NCBI GenBank assembly: GCA_050258735.1
Contig: JBLMZJ010000094.1
Span: forward strand, 1 to 47,800
Direction: 5' to 3'
Source of the DNA: Syntrophomonas_A sp050258735
GTDB lineage: Bacteria; Bacillota; Syntrophomonadia; Syntrophomonadales; Syntrophomonadaceae
Length of the DNA stretch: 47,800 nt
The notes beneath the pieces were generated by a model. That model worked only from the letters and a program-made list of their open reading frames with translations, did not search any database and was not told where the DNA came from. Shown one piece after another: positions 38,843 to 46,426 of this stretch (position 1 is its first letter; the number at the start of each line of letters is the position of its first letter). The translations under genes and the position numbers were made by a program.

Positions 38843-39815
38843 CGAGGCTTTGGCGGGCCGAATAATCAAAACCGATGAGATAAGAGATTTGTTTGCTGTG
38901 CCTTTGTTTAGTGAGGAGTCTTTTTATATTCAATGGGCCGGGCGTAAGCTGAGCGAAGAATGTTCGGGGGGATTAGCGGAAATCCACGGACAGGTAGGTG
39001 TTAACAGCGGTCCGTGCGCCTGTAACTGCGCTTTTTGTTCCTTCGCCAAGTCCAACAGGATCTTTACCGGGCAATATACCGAACCGATGGAAAAAATTAT
39101 CGGCCAGTGTTTGGCCCTGCAGAACCAGGGGGCAAATGCCATATATCTTATGGCCACGGCAGCCTTTAGTTTTACTGATTACCTAGAGATTGCCATGATA
39201 GTCAAGATGCGTTTGAACTGCGAGCTTCCCCTGATCGCCAATGTGGGGGATTTGAATTACCAGATGGCACTGGCGTTGAAAGAAGCCGGCTTTGACGGAA
39301 TATATCACGCAGTAAGGATGGGGGAAGGGCAGGTCACCCGAATCGATCCTCAGAAAAGACTAGCTTCTTTTGCCGCTGCCCGAAATGCCGGGCTGATCCT
39401 GGGCACCTGCGTGGAACCAATTGGACCTGAGCATACCCTGGATGAATTGGTCGAAAAAACGCTTATTGCCCGGGAGGCTCAACCGGCTTTCAGCGGTGCC
39501 ATGCGGCGTGTGAATATTCCGGGTGGTGAGTTGAGTGTTAATGGCATGACAGGCGAAGCTCGCATGGCTCACATTTTGGCGGTAGTTCGACTGGCAATGG
39601 GACATGATATTCCGGGCAACTGTACGCACGAACCGAATGTGCTGGGCTGCTGCTCCGGCGCAAACCTGCTTTGGGCGGAGGCCGGGTCCAACCCCCGTGA
39701 TATTGTTCTGGAAACGGAGGCCAGCCGGGGGCTTGATATGCAAGAATGCCGTAATGTATTAGCAGAAGCCGAATGGCAGGTACTGGAGGGGCCATCCCAA
39801 TTCTTTACCAGGTAA
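38805..39815 (+). CDS. BioB-like radical SAM enzyme
   Basis: The 336-residue protein has the radical SAM cluster motif Cys71-x3-Cys75-x2-Cys78 (CACNCAFC; note an extra Cys73). A biotin-synthase-like barrel with a C-terminal BATS-like region follows (MRRVNIPGGELSVNG, IPGNCTHEPNVLGCCSGANLLWAEAGSNPRD). The N-terminal AIHG..VNSGP element also resembles the BioB/HydE/ThiH clan, but biotin synthase's own motifs are missing and no biotin gene is near. It would cleave S-adenosylmethionine to start a radical reaction on an unknown substrate. It sits in the operon with the transferases, overlapping DUF2064 by 38 bases. Confidence 0.85.
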   Translation: MNYLDARLKKTVDEALAGRIIKTDEIRDLFAVPLFSEESFYIQWAGRKLSEECSGGLAEIHGQVGVNSGPCACNCAFCSFAKSNRIFTGQYTEPMEKIIGQCLALQNQGANAIYLMATAAFSFTDYLEIAMIVKMRLNCELPLIANVGDLNYQMALALKEAGFDGIYHAVRMGEGQVTRIDPQKRLASFAAARNAGLILGTCVEPIGPEHTLDELVEKTLIAREAQPAFSGAMRRVNIPGGELSVNGMTGEARMAHILAVVRLAMGHDIPGNCTHEPNVLGCCSGANLLWAEAGSNPRDIVLETEASRGLDMQECRNVLAEAEWQVLEGPSQFFTR

Positions 39816-39841
39816 GATAAGTGAAGCGAGAGGAGTTTCTT

Positions 39842-40537
39842 ATGGAAAACAGGGTATGGAACAGCTTATGGTTTAAGGTTGCGGTCGTTTTAATACCAGT
39901 ATTGCTTTATTATTTCGTTGGTCCGGTTAAGCAAATGGTGAACCAGGCGATTTTTATCATATCCATGGTAAACGTTCCTGCTGCACGAGAATACATCCTC
40001 TCCTTCGGAATCTGGGCACCAGTAGTTTCTTTCTTGTTGATGATCCTGCAATCTCTTATTGCTCCCTTGCCGGCATTTATTATTACCTTTGCCAATGCCG
40101 GTCTTTTCGGCTGGGTCAGAGGGGCCATACTTTCCTGGACCAGTGCTATGGCAGGAGCAGCTTTGTGCTACGCTATCGCTCGACTTTACGGCCGTTCCCT
40201 GGTTGAAAAACTAACCACCCGCCGGGCTTTGAAAGAGGTAGATGTATTCTTTGAACGTTATGGTAAATGGGCGGTTTTGATCGCTCGTCTGCTGCCATTT
40301 ATATCTTTTGATATTGTTAGTTATGCCGCCGGGTTGACTGCCATGGGTTTTTGGGAATTCTTCTGGGCTACTGGTCTGGGACAACTGCCCGCAACCATAA
40401 TCTATTCATATGTCGGTGATATTCTGGTGGGCAGCGTAAGGACCTTTGTTTTTGGACTATTGATCATATTCGCGTTGAGTGCCGCCATTATGATGGGCCG
40501 GCAGATCTGGCAGGAGCGCCACCGGGCAGCACTTTGA
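39842..40537 (+). CDS. TVP38/TMEM64 (DedA-like) membrane protein
   Basis: The 231-residue integral membrane protein shows the SNARE-associated/VTT domain: LIAPLPAFIITFANAGLFGWVRGAILSWTSAMAGAALCYAIARLYG, then ARLLPFISFDIVSYAAGLTAMGFWEFFWATGLGQLPATIIYSYVGD. VTT/DedA proteins move lipids across membranes or act in membrane stress; related genes occur in selenium and mercury clusters. GAGGAG six bases before the ATG at 39842 marks the start. It is the last gene of the operon, 26 bases after the radical SAM gene. Confidence 0.9.
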   Translation: MENRVWNSLWFKVAVVLIPVLLYYFVGPVKQMVNQAIFIISMVNVPAAREYILSFGIWAPVVSFLLMILQSLIAPLPAFIITFANAGLFGWVRGAILSWTSAMAGAALCYAIARLYGRSLVEKLTTRRALKEVDVFFERYGKWAVLIARLLPFISFDIVSYAAGLTAMGFWEFFWATGLGQLPATIIYSYVGDILVGSVRTFVFGLLIIFALSAAIMMGRQIWQERHRAAL

Positions 40538-40552
40538 CAAGCAGACTGCCGG

Positions 40553-41086
40553 TTAGCGCCATTCCTCATACCAGGAGTAACTGGTCAAAGGGGTCCCGAA
40601 TTTGCGGGCGGTTTGATTGGCCCAGTAGTTGCCGCTACCGTAATAAACATCGAACCAATAGGGATGATTTTCCCATAGCCCATAATCGACATCACCGGTA
40701 TCCATGACGGTCAGGGCGTTGTAATAATCGCCCTGTATTTTTATGGGCTTATCCGGATAGATGACTGTGCCAAAGGGGAGCAAGGGGGTACGGGGGTCAC
40801 CGCCATATTGGATCGGGTAACGCGGGTGAACAGCCACACCTCCTAAATAATACGGCTGCCCGTTGGCGGCCAGGGGAGCTCCGGCTTCCTCAGTATAAGC
40901 AGTTGAATGCTGGTCCTTAACTGAGAACTGTATATACCATTTGGGTTCCTGCTTTTTCGATAGCGGCTTTTTTGCCGGCTGGGGCGATGATTCCTTTTTT
41001 GATGAACACCCCGACAGGGCAGTGATAAAAAGCAGCATAAACAATAAAATAACGAGGGCTTTGGAACGAAAAATGTTTAATCTCAT
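40553..41086 (-). CDS. 3D-domain lipoprotein
   Basis: The 177-residue protein has a lipoprotein signal (lipobox LSGC, Cys27), a lysine/proline-rich linker and a C-terminal 3D domain, the double-psi beta-barrel of MltA- and YabE-type wall enzymes. Visible are VAVHPRYPIQYGGDPRTPLLPFGTVIYP and VMDTGDVDYGLWENHPYWFDVYYGS, with two of the three domain-defining aspartates. Related proteins are peptidoglycan lytic factors, often spore-linked. The gene is convergent with the operon before it, 15 bases apart. Confidence 0.83.
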   Translation of the reverse strand: MRLNIFRSKALVILLFMLLFITALSGCSSKKESSPQPAKKPLSKKQEPKWYIQFSVKDQHSTAYTEEAGAPLAANGQPYYLGGVAVHPRYPIQYGGDPRTPLLPFGTVIYPDKPIKIQGDYYNALTVMDTGDVDYGLWENHPYWFDVYYGSGNYWANQTARKFGTPLTSYSWYEEWR

Positions 41087-41165
41087 AAGAACACCTCCTT
41101 TGCCTTAGTTTTTACCGAAATCGCCATTATTAAAATGAATAATTCAATATAGGGATAAAGTGAAA

Positions 41166-41174
41166 TGCTATAAT
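41166..41174 (+). promoter_or_regulatory. Extended -10 promoter of the thioesterase-DUF3343-dinG genes
   Basis: TGC followed by a perfect TATAAT lies 28 bases before the thioesterase start. The -35 region is poor. Confidence 0.5.
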
Positions 41175-41202
41175 AGAAAAAGTCAAACCAGGGGGTGCAG
41201 TT

Positions 41203-41631
41203 ATGGCGGAAAACATGGGAATCGATCAAAAGCTTTTTGATTATATAATGCACTCGATCCACGAAACTCCTTTTTATCAATTGCTAGGACTGCAGGTGAA
41301 TAAGCTTGGTCCGGGTATGGCTGAATTGGAAGTGGTGGCCCGTAAGCAGCATACCAATCCATTGGGAGTCGTCCATGGCGGGTTATACATGTCCATACTG
41401 GATGCAGCCATGGGCAATGCTGTTCGCAGTCTTGGCGTCAAGGCGGTTACAGTAGATCTATCAACAGGTTTTGTTGCTTCGGCTGCCTTAGGTGATCCAC
41501 TTATCGCGAGCGGGGAGGTATTGAGGTCAGGCAAGAACATGCTTTTTGCCCGGGCCCAGGTTAGCAGTGGCAAACGTCTTTTGGCCGATGCCCGAGGAAC
41601 ATTTTATCGTATTGGTGCTATCGAATTATGA
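41203..41631 (+). CDS. PaaI-type hotdog thioesterase
   Basis: The 142-residue protein is a hotdog-fold thioesterase: PFYQLLGLQVNKLGPGMAELEVVARKQHTNPLGVVHGGLYMSILDAAMGNAV carries the HGG motif and the following Asp of the PaaI/YbgC-type active site. It cleaves acyl-CoA thioesters, possibly phenylacetyl or aromatic ones, as for PaaI. AGGGGG lies upstream of the ATG. It starts a three-gene run with DUF3343 and a helicase. Confidence 0.9.
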   Translation: MAENMGIDQKLFDYIMHSIHETPFYQLLGLQVNKLGPGMAELEVVARKQHTNPLGVVHGGLYMSILDAAMGNAVRSLGVKAVTVDLSTGFVASAALGDPLIASGEVLRSGKNMLFARAQVSSGKRLLADARGTFYRIGAIEL

Positions 41632-41647
41632 TAATGGAGTAAGCTTT

Positions 41648-41944
41648 ATGGTTAGCCATCTACTATCGCTGGATGATTATTGTGTATTTACCTTTGCCAC
41701 TACCTCCTATGCTTTAAAAGCTGAAAAATGCTTAAAGGTAGCCAACTCAGAGTTTATAATCATGCCTACCCTGCGGGAGATATCCAGCAGTTGCGGGCTT
41801 TCAGTCAAGATACGTCCGGAGGACCTGGAGATCACCCTGGGGACACTCACCGTTCAGGGGGTACCGGTCGAAGCCATGTATCACGTGATTCGAACGAACA
41901 AACAAAACGAAGTTACCAAACTGGAGCAGGTGAATAAAGCATGA
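41648..41944 (+). CDS. DUF3343 (putative Se/S carrier-like) protein
   Basis: The 98-residue protein matches DUF3343 (PF11823, putative Se/S-carrier-like): YCVFTFATTSYALKAEKCLKVANSEFIIMPTLREISSSCGLSVKIRPEDLE. The conserved cysteine in SSSCGLS is the likely carrier residue. This family is tied to selenium and sulfur-transfer proteins. GGAGT lies upstream of the ATG. Its stop overlaps the helicase start (ATGA), so the two are translationally coupled. Confidence 0.87.
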   Translation: MVSHLLSLDDYCVFTFATTSYALKAEKCLKVANSEFIIMPTLREISSSCGLSVKIRPEDLEITLGTLTVQGVPVEAMYHVIRTNKQNEVTKLEQVNKA

Positions 41945-44013
41945 TTTTTAACAGCCGGGATGTAGAAGCCTATTTCCTTCCGGAAGGAAAGATGGCCGGC
42001 ATGATTTCTGGCTATAGTTTTAGACGTGAACAATTGAGTCTTGCCAAGGAGATAGCAGAAGCCTTCGTAAATCGGGAGTTTCTGGTATCCGAGGCCGGTA
42101 CCGGAGTGGGAAAGAGTTATGCCTACCTGGTCCCGGCCATTCTCTGGTCGGTCAATGAAGGCAAGAAGGTTGTTGTATCTACGCGTACCAGGGCTTTGCA
42201 GCAACAGTTGGTGGAAAAGGATATCCCGGAAATCATAAGAGTCACCGGCACTGAATGCAGATTCGTCGAAGCCAAGGGCCGGGAGAATTACTTGTGCTGG
42301 CACAAGTTCAACAGTATCAGTATGGGAAAAATAAAGATAGATGAATCTGAAATGAGATTCATTGAAAAGATCCTAACCTGGACCCGGACAACAACTAGCG
42401 GAGATCGCAAAGAACTTGGCATTTCCAGTGAACTGATGCGGCATTGGCCGCTGGTAGCAGCTGATCGGCATAGTTGCCTTAAGGATGCCTGCCCTCATAA
42501 CCGTAAATGCTTTCGCTTGAAGATGATCAGGCAAATGGAGAAGGCAAACTTGATAGTAGTCAACCATGCCTTGCTGCTTTCGGATATTGTAGTAAATAAT
42601 GCCCTCCTGCCTGAATACCGGCACCTGATAATAGATGAAGCCCACGCATTCGAAAAGGAAGCTTTCGATAAACTCTCCCTGCGCCTGGCCTTATCGGAGA
42701 TAAATGATCTGTTGTCAATTCTCAAAACTAGAGAAAAGAGACGTGATAAAGGTTATTTGCAGCATCTGCGCAGTAACTATGCCCACCTTTCCAATGAGAT
42801 CACAGAAGCCAGCATGGCTCTAGACCGTTTACAGAGGGCTGGTCGTGAGCTTTTCGGGACGATGACCATGATACCTGGCAGCGGGCGCGATACAGAATAC
42901 TCAAGGGTACTGAAACCGGCAGACTTTCACGGGCGTTGGTTCATCGAAGTTCTGAACCAATATTTTGCATGGCAGGATACCTTACGTTTGCTTATGAACG
43001 TGTTGCGAGGGATCAGCAGGGAACTGGAGGGCTTCGATGACAAAGATGAACTGGATGCGTTCATCCTCAGTCTGCAAGAGTTTTCCGACACGGCCACAGT
43101 GATTTTTGAAGAGAATGCGGATACCAGTAGAAACATCCTATGGATGGATTTTTATAATGGCCAGGCTTCAGCTATTTCATCTTCGATGGTTGGGATCGGA
43201 GACGAGCTGAACCAGCGTCTGTACGAAAAATTGGACAGTGTAGTGATGGTTTCTGCCACCCTGGCGGTCGAAGATAGTTTTGACTACTTTGTGGAACGCT
43301 GCGGGCTGAGCCCTGTAGTTGCTCAGGAAAGGGTCCGGACCTTGCTGGAATACTCACCCTTTGATTATGAGCAGCAGGCACGTCTCTTTTCTATCGAAAA
43401 CATGCCGGATCCTCTGCATCCTGACTTTCCCAAGGCACTTGCCAGTAGTCTGCGGGAAGTGATTATAGCCGCCGGCGGGCAATGTCTGATCCTGTTTACC
43501 GCCCGCAAACAGATGCTGGATGCAGCCAGTGTGATCAGGCCATTTTGCGAAGATCAGGGCATAAGACTGTTGGTACAGAATGAGGACGGCGAGTTCGGCT
43601 ATCTGATGAGTGAGTTCACTTCGGCGGACAACACAATATTGATGGGGCTGGAAACCTTTTGGGAGGGAATAGATTTAAAAGGGGACCTGCTGCGCTGTGT
43701 GGTAATAGTCAAGCTCCCTTTCCGGGCACCCACTGACCCTTATTCCTGCGCCGGCGAGTTATATTGCCGCCAGCAAAGAAAGAACAGCTTCGAGCATTTT
43801 ATGCTTCCGGATGCCGCAGTCCGTTTCAAGCAGGGGACAGGACGCCTGATAAGAAGTGAGACCGACCACGGTGCCATTGTGGTCCTGGATAGTCGTTTTG
43901 ATAAAAAAGCTTATGGAAATGTATTTAAACGAAGCATACCTATTAAAAAACAGGAACTTCTGCCATCTAACCTTCTGGCCAGCCGCCTGCGGGATTTTCT
44001 TCAGCAAGTGTAA
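41941..44013 (+). CDS. dinG: DinG/XPD-type Fe-S DNA helicase
   Basis: The 690-residue protein is a superfamily 2 helicase of the DinG/YoaA type without an N-terminal exonuclease. It has Walker A EAGTGVGKSYAY (residues 51-62), an Fe-S cysteine set (YLCWHKF, CLKDACPHNRKC), HLIIDEAHAFE (DEAH), VVMVSATLAVE, and late ATPase motifs LILFTARKQML, WEGIDLKGDLL and RFKQGTGRLIRSE. It unwinds 5'-3' and removes R-loops or odd structures. It starts with ATGA overlap on the DUF3343 gene. Confidence 0.93.
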   Translation: MIFNSRDVEAYFLPEGKMAGMISGYSFRREQLSLAKEIAEAFVNREFLVSEAGTGVGKSYAYLVPAILWSVNEGKKVVVSTRTRALQQQLVEKDIPEIIRVTGTECRFVEAKGRENYLCWHKFNSISMGKIKIDESEMRFIEKILTWTRTTTSGDRKELGISSELMRHWPLVAADRHSCLKDACPHNRKCFRLKMIRQMEKANLIVVNHALLLSDIVVNNALLPEYRHLIIDEAHAFEKEAFDKLSLRLALSEINDLLSILKTREKRRDKGYLQHLRSNYAHLSNEITEASMALDRLQRAGRELFGTMTMIPGSGRDTEYSRVLKPADFHGRWFIEVLNQYFAWQDTLRLLMNVLRGISRELEGFDDKDELDAFILSLQEFSDTATVIFEENADTSRNILWMDFYNGQASAISSSMVGIGDELNQRLYEKLDSVVMVSATLAVEDSFDYFVERCGLSPVVAQERVRTLLEYSPFDYEQQARLFSIENMPDPLHPDFPKALASSLREVIIAAGGQCLILFTARKQMLDAASVIRPFCEDQGIRLLVQNEDGEFGYLMSEFTSADNTILMGLETFWEGIDLKGDLLRCVVIVKLPFRAPTDPYSCAGELYCRQQRKNSFEHFMLPDAAVRFKQGTGRLIRSETDHGAIVVLDSRFDKKAYGNVFKRSIPIKKQELLPSNLLASRLRDFLQQV

Positions 44014-44084
44014 CCATTTTTAGCTTCCCCTCATAGGATAATACGTAAATGCTCAGGTGAACATCGGATGAAGGGGGAATAAGC

Positions 44085-44150
44085 ATGCGCGTAATATATG
44101 TCCGAATTCCCAATTTTCTGCGCAATATCTTGATCAAGGTATGGGGATAA
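44085..44150 (+). CDS. spoVM: SpoVM, spore-coat anchoring peptide
   Basis: A 21-codon gene: ATG with AAGGGGG seven bases upstream, stop TAA. The peptide MRVIYVRIPNFL plus RNILIKVWG aligns without gaps with B. subtilis SpoVM, recalled as MKFYTIKLPKFL followed by GGIVRAMLG and a short tail. It keeps Met1, basic 2 and 7, Pro9, Phe11-Leu12, Ile15 and Gly21. SpoVM is an amphipathic helix that binds curved forespore membrane and recruits SpoIVA, whose gene is 2.3 kb downstream. The usual five-residue basic tail is missing here. A hairpin follows the stop. It lies in the 327-base gap after dinG. Confidence 0.82.
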   Translation: MRVIYVRIPNFLRNILIKVWG

Positions 44151-44158
44151 GATAATTG

Positions 44159-44181
44159 AAGGAGTAGTCATACTACTCCTT
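44159..44181 (+). terminator. Hairpin after spoVM (first copy)
   Basis: AAGGAGTAGT, a CAT loop and ACTACTCCTT form a perfect 10-bp stem, but only TTCAGACC follows, without a real T-tract. The same stem is repeated at 44288-44314. Between the copies CGGCAAAA (44188) and TTTTGCCG (44257) make an 8-bp inverted repeat. Confidence 0.6.
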
Positions 44182-44287
44182 TCAGACCGGCAAAAGGCGA
44201 ATCTGGTACGAAAACTAATTTAATTCTCTCGAGTATTCGTATTTTATAGGGTCATTTTTTGCCGACCTGCTGCTTGCTTGACAAGCT

Positions 44288-44322
44288 AAAAGGAGTAGTG
44301 ATACTACTCCTTTTTGATTTTT
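44288..44322 (+). terminator. Strong terminator, second copy of the hairpin
   Basis: AAAAGGAGTAGT, a GAT loop and ACTACTCCTTTT form a 12-bp stem followed by TTGATTTTTTT. Only the loop's first base differs from the hairpin at 44159. Confidence 0.88.
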
Positions 44323-44340
44323 TTATAAGGAGGCTTTACG

Positions 44341-44589
44341 TTGTCAACATGGCGTATGCGTCTGGCAATCGGGTTGATAATAATCGGGCTTCTGCTATTG
44401 GCCTTAAGTCATATTGCCGAAGCACCGGGAACAAAGCAGCGTTCAAATGATAGTACCGACTCCGGCTTCTATAGAGCCTTATCACTCAGGCCTATTCCCA
44501 CAATACCCCCCAAGGCTCCGGAAATGATGCATACTGCCAGAGATTGCATGAATGCTGCAAAGCCTATTAAAGACGGATTGAAGATATAG
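44341..44589 (+). CDS. Possible small single-helix membrane protein, overlapping antisense gene
   Basis: A TTG start has a perfect AAGGAGG seven bases upstream, directly after the terminator. The 82-residue product starts with STWRMR, then a membrane helix (LAIGLIIIGLLLLALSHI) and a polar tail. The second half is antisense to the TIGR04086 gene and has no recognisable domain, so only the N-terminal part looks coding. The tail sequence may be a chance extension or the real gene may be frameshifted. Confidence 0.45.
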   Translation: MSTWRMRLAIGLIIIGLLLLALSHIAEAPGTKQRSNDSTDSGFYRALSLRPIPTIPPKAPEMMHTARDCMNAAKPIKDGLKI

Positions 44590-44846
44590 GTTGCGATCAA
44601 CATCAGAACGAAGAAGATAAGACCCATAGTTATACCGCGAACCAGCCCCTTGCTCCCATATTGGCGGCTCACATAGCAACCGGCCCAGAAAACGCTGACT
44701 AATAGTATAATGTTACCGATCAGCGGCAGTGTGGTTTCCTTGATCCCTGAATAATAAACGATGATTGCTGTTGCCAATGTTAAGATGATCGAAACCAGAA
44801 GCCCGCGGCTCAGACCTTTCACTTCAATACCGGGTATTTTGTCCAT
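44469..44846 (-). CDS. TIGR04086-family membrane protein
   Basis: The 125-residue protein has four hydrophobic helices and matches the TIGR04086 family of Clostridia and Bacilli: GLLVSIILTLATAIIVYYSGIKE, LLVSVFWAGCYVSRQYGSKGLVRGITMGLIFFVLMLI, and the C-terminal IISGALGGIVGIGL. Function unknown. GGAGGTGGG precedes the ATG (on the minus strand, about 44850-44858). Its 3' end overlaps the possible small gene on the other strand by 121 bases. Confidence 0.88.
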   Translation of the reverse strand: MDKIPGIEVKGLSRGLLVSIILTLATAIIVYYSGIKETTLPLIGNIILLVSVFWAGCYVSRQYGSKGLVRGITMGLIFFVLMLIATYIFNPSLIGFAAFMQSLAVCIISGALGGIVGIGLSDKAL

Positions 44847-45001
44847 CTACCCACCTCCTCTTTCCCCAGAATATGAACCATACTGAGATAATATACCTGG
44901 ATATGGCACTGACATAAAAACTTGTCCGAAATGTCTCATATGGCTTAAACCGCTGCCCGGATTCATAGACATTGATAAATATCTTCAAAGGTGGTTGGTT
45001 T

Positions 45002-45712
45002 ATGACCGGTGAGGTTTTTTATCTGAGTTGTATAGCTGGATTCTGTACTACATTCGGTGCGATCCTGCTTTTTGTCAAGCGGTACTGGAGCAATCGAAGC
45101 CTGGCCTTTTTTCTTGGTCTGGCTTCGGGTGTGATGGTAGCCGTAGTTGTTTTCGATATGCTTCCATCGGCGTTTCTATTTTCCCGTTTTTATGTTCCTG
45201 CTCTTGGATTGATCGTTGGGTTCATAAGTCTCGGTTTATTTGATAATGTACGAATGCAAAAGATCTCACGCAGTGATTCGTTATTGGCATTAGGTTATTT
45301 AATAATGGTAGGAATAATGCTGCATGACCTGCCGGAAGGAATGGCTATAGCTCTGGGCGGAGAGATGAAAGAGAGAACCGGGCTGGTCATAGCAATGGGC
45401 ATCGCTATTCACAATATACCTGAAGGAATGGCTATAGCGGCGCCATTCCTAATGGGCGGCATGAAGCGGTCAAGGATATTTTTCAAAACATTTTTGATAA
45501 GTTTGATCACCCCGCTGGGGACTCTTATAGGAGAATGGGCAGCCATGACGGTTCCCGGTTGTATGCCGGCGCTATTAGGATTCGCTTCAGGAGTCATGAT
45601 CTACCTGGTAGTATTCCAGCTTTGGCCGGAAGCCAGGGGAAGAGATCGCTTGGGACGTTGGTTTGGATTTATAACAGGAATGATCGTAATTGCCCTGGCA
45701 ACCTTCATATAA
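45002..45712 (+). CDS. ZIP-family metal transporter
   Basis: The 236-residue protein is an eight-helix ZIP transporter for zinc or iron-like divalent cations. It has the paired metal motifs HDLPEGMAIALG and HNIPEGMAIAAP in helices IV and V, and ITPLGTLIGEWAA. The ATG at 45002 has AAAGGTGG seven bases upstream. It is in line with the DUF606 gene 63 bases downstream. No metal-responsive operator is seen. Confidence 0.93.
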   Translation: MTGEVFYLSCIAGFCTTFGAILLFVKRYWSNRSLAFFLGLASGVMVAVVVFDMLPSAFLFSRFYVPALGLIVGFISLGLFDNVRMQKISRSDSLLALGYLIMVGIMLHDLPEGMAIALGGEMKERTGLVIAMGIAIHNIPEGMAIAAPFLMGGMKRSRIFFKTFLISLITPLGTLIGEWAAMTVPGCMPALLGFASGVMIYLVVFQLWPEARGRDRLGRWFGFITGMIVIALATFI

Positions 45713-45775
45713 AACCAGGCAGGAATAAATGGCTTGAAAACTTCGGAAGATATCTAAAACAGAAGGAGTATATTC

Positions 45776-46219
45776 ATGGCAAACTGGTTGTATCTTGGTC
45801 TGGCTGCACTGTCCGGGGCAGCTATGGCAGTAGAGGGCAGCATCAATGCCGCACTTGGCAAGATAGTAGGAGTTATGGAGTCTACCTTGCTGGTCCACCT
45901 GATAGGTACGGTGGTGGTATTGGCGATTATGATCATTATGGGAACGGGTTGGGCAAGCGCGGGCAAATTGGGTCAGGTGCCATGGTGGGCTTATTTGGGC
46001 GGAGTCCTGTCAGTCCTGATCATTTACGCTTTGGTCCTGGCCATGCCCAAAGTTGGGGTAGCCAATGCCACCACGGCGATCATCGTTGCTCAGATCAGTA
46101 TGGCGGTTTTGATCGATGCTTTGGGGCTCTTTGGCATGAAGCGCCACAGCTTCAACTACTATGATCTCTTGGGAATAGCCCTGCTGGTTATCGGTGCTCG
46201 GATACTGCTGATGGAATAA
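45776..46219 (+). CDS. DUF606/YdcZ-type small DMT membrane protein
   Basis: The 147-residue protein has five hydrophobic helices and matches DUF606 (EamA-like half-transporter): LAALSGAAMAVEGSINAALGKIVGVMESTLLVHLIGTVVVLAIM, then PWWAYLGGVLSVLIIYALVLAMPKVGVANATTAIIVAQISMAVLIDALG. One domain suggests it works as a dimer. AGAAGGAG precedes the ATG. Substrate unknown; the ZIP gene before it is the only context. Confidence 0.9.
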   Translation: MANWLYLGLAALSGAAMAVEGSINAALGKIVGVMESTLLVHLIGTVVVLAIMIIMGTGWASAGKLGQVPWWAYLGGVLSVLIIYALVLAMPKVGVANATTAIIVAQISMAVLIDALGLFGMKRHSFNYYDLLGIALLVIGARILLME

Positions 46220-46302
46220 AGAAAAAAGATTGATTATCGAAATAGCGCCTCTGGATTCACGTCTTACTGCCTCACTTTTTACCACACTTTTTTTCTTTTG
46301 TG

Positions 46303-46332
46303 GTTATATTAGCGAAATTGGATAAATATATT
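46303..46332 (+). promoter_or_regulatory. Possible sigma-E-type promoter of spoIVA
   Basis: GTTATATT, 14 bases, then AATATATT resemble the mother-cell sigma-E boxes (about GKCATATT and CATACAnT) in part; spoIVA is sigma-E dependent in Bacillus. It lies about 95 bases before the start. Confidence 0.3.
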
Positions 46333-46426
46333 TGTACTGTTATAGCCTGATTGCTAGTAAGGGGTGTCCGCTGTCGGAGGGAGGATGCCTTCAAAAGTCT
46401 TTAATCTGAGGGAGGGAGAACGGAGA

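Noticed and set aside
36065..39815. Selenocysteine (in-frame TGA) in the radical SAM operon, or a true arsenosugar pathway
   Set aside because: All six reading frames run without an internal TGA, and neither ArsS- nor ArsM-type enzymes are present.
44259..44450. 63-codon plus-strand frame
   Set aside because: It runs through the terminator hairpin and has no ribosome site; the 44341 frame is better supported.
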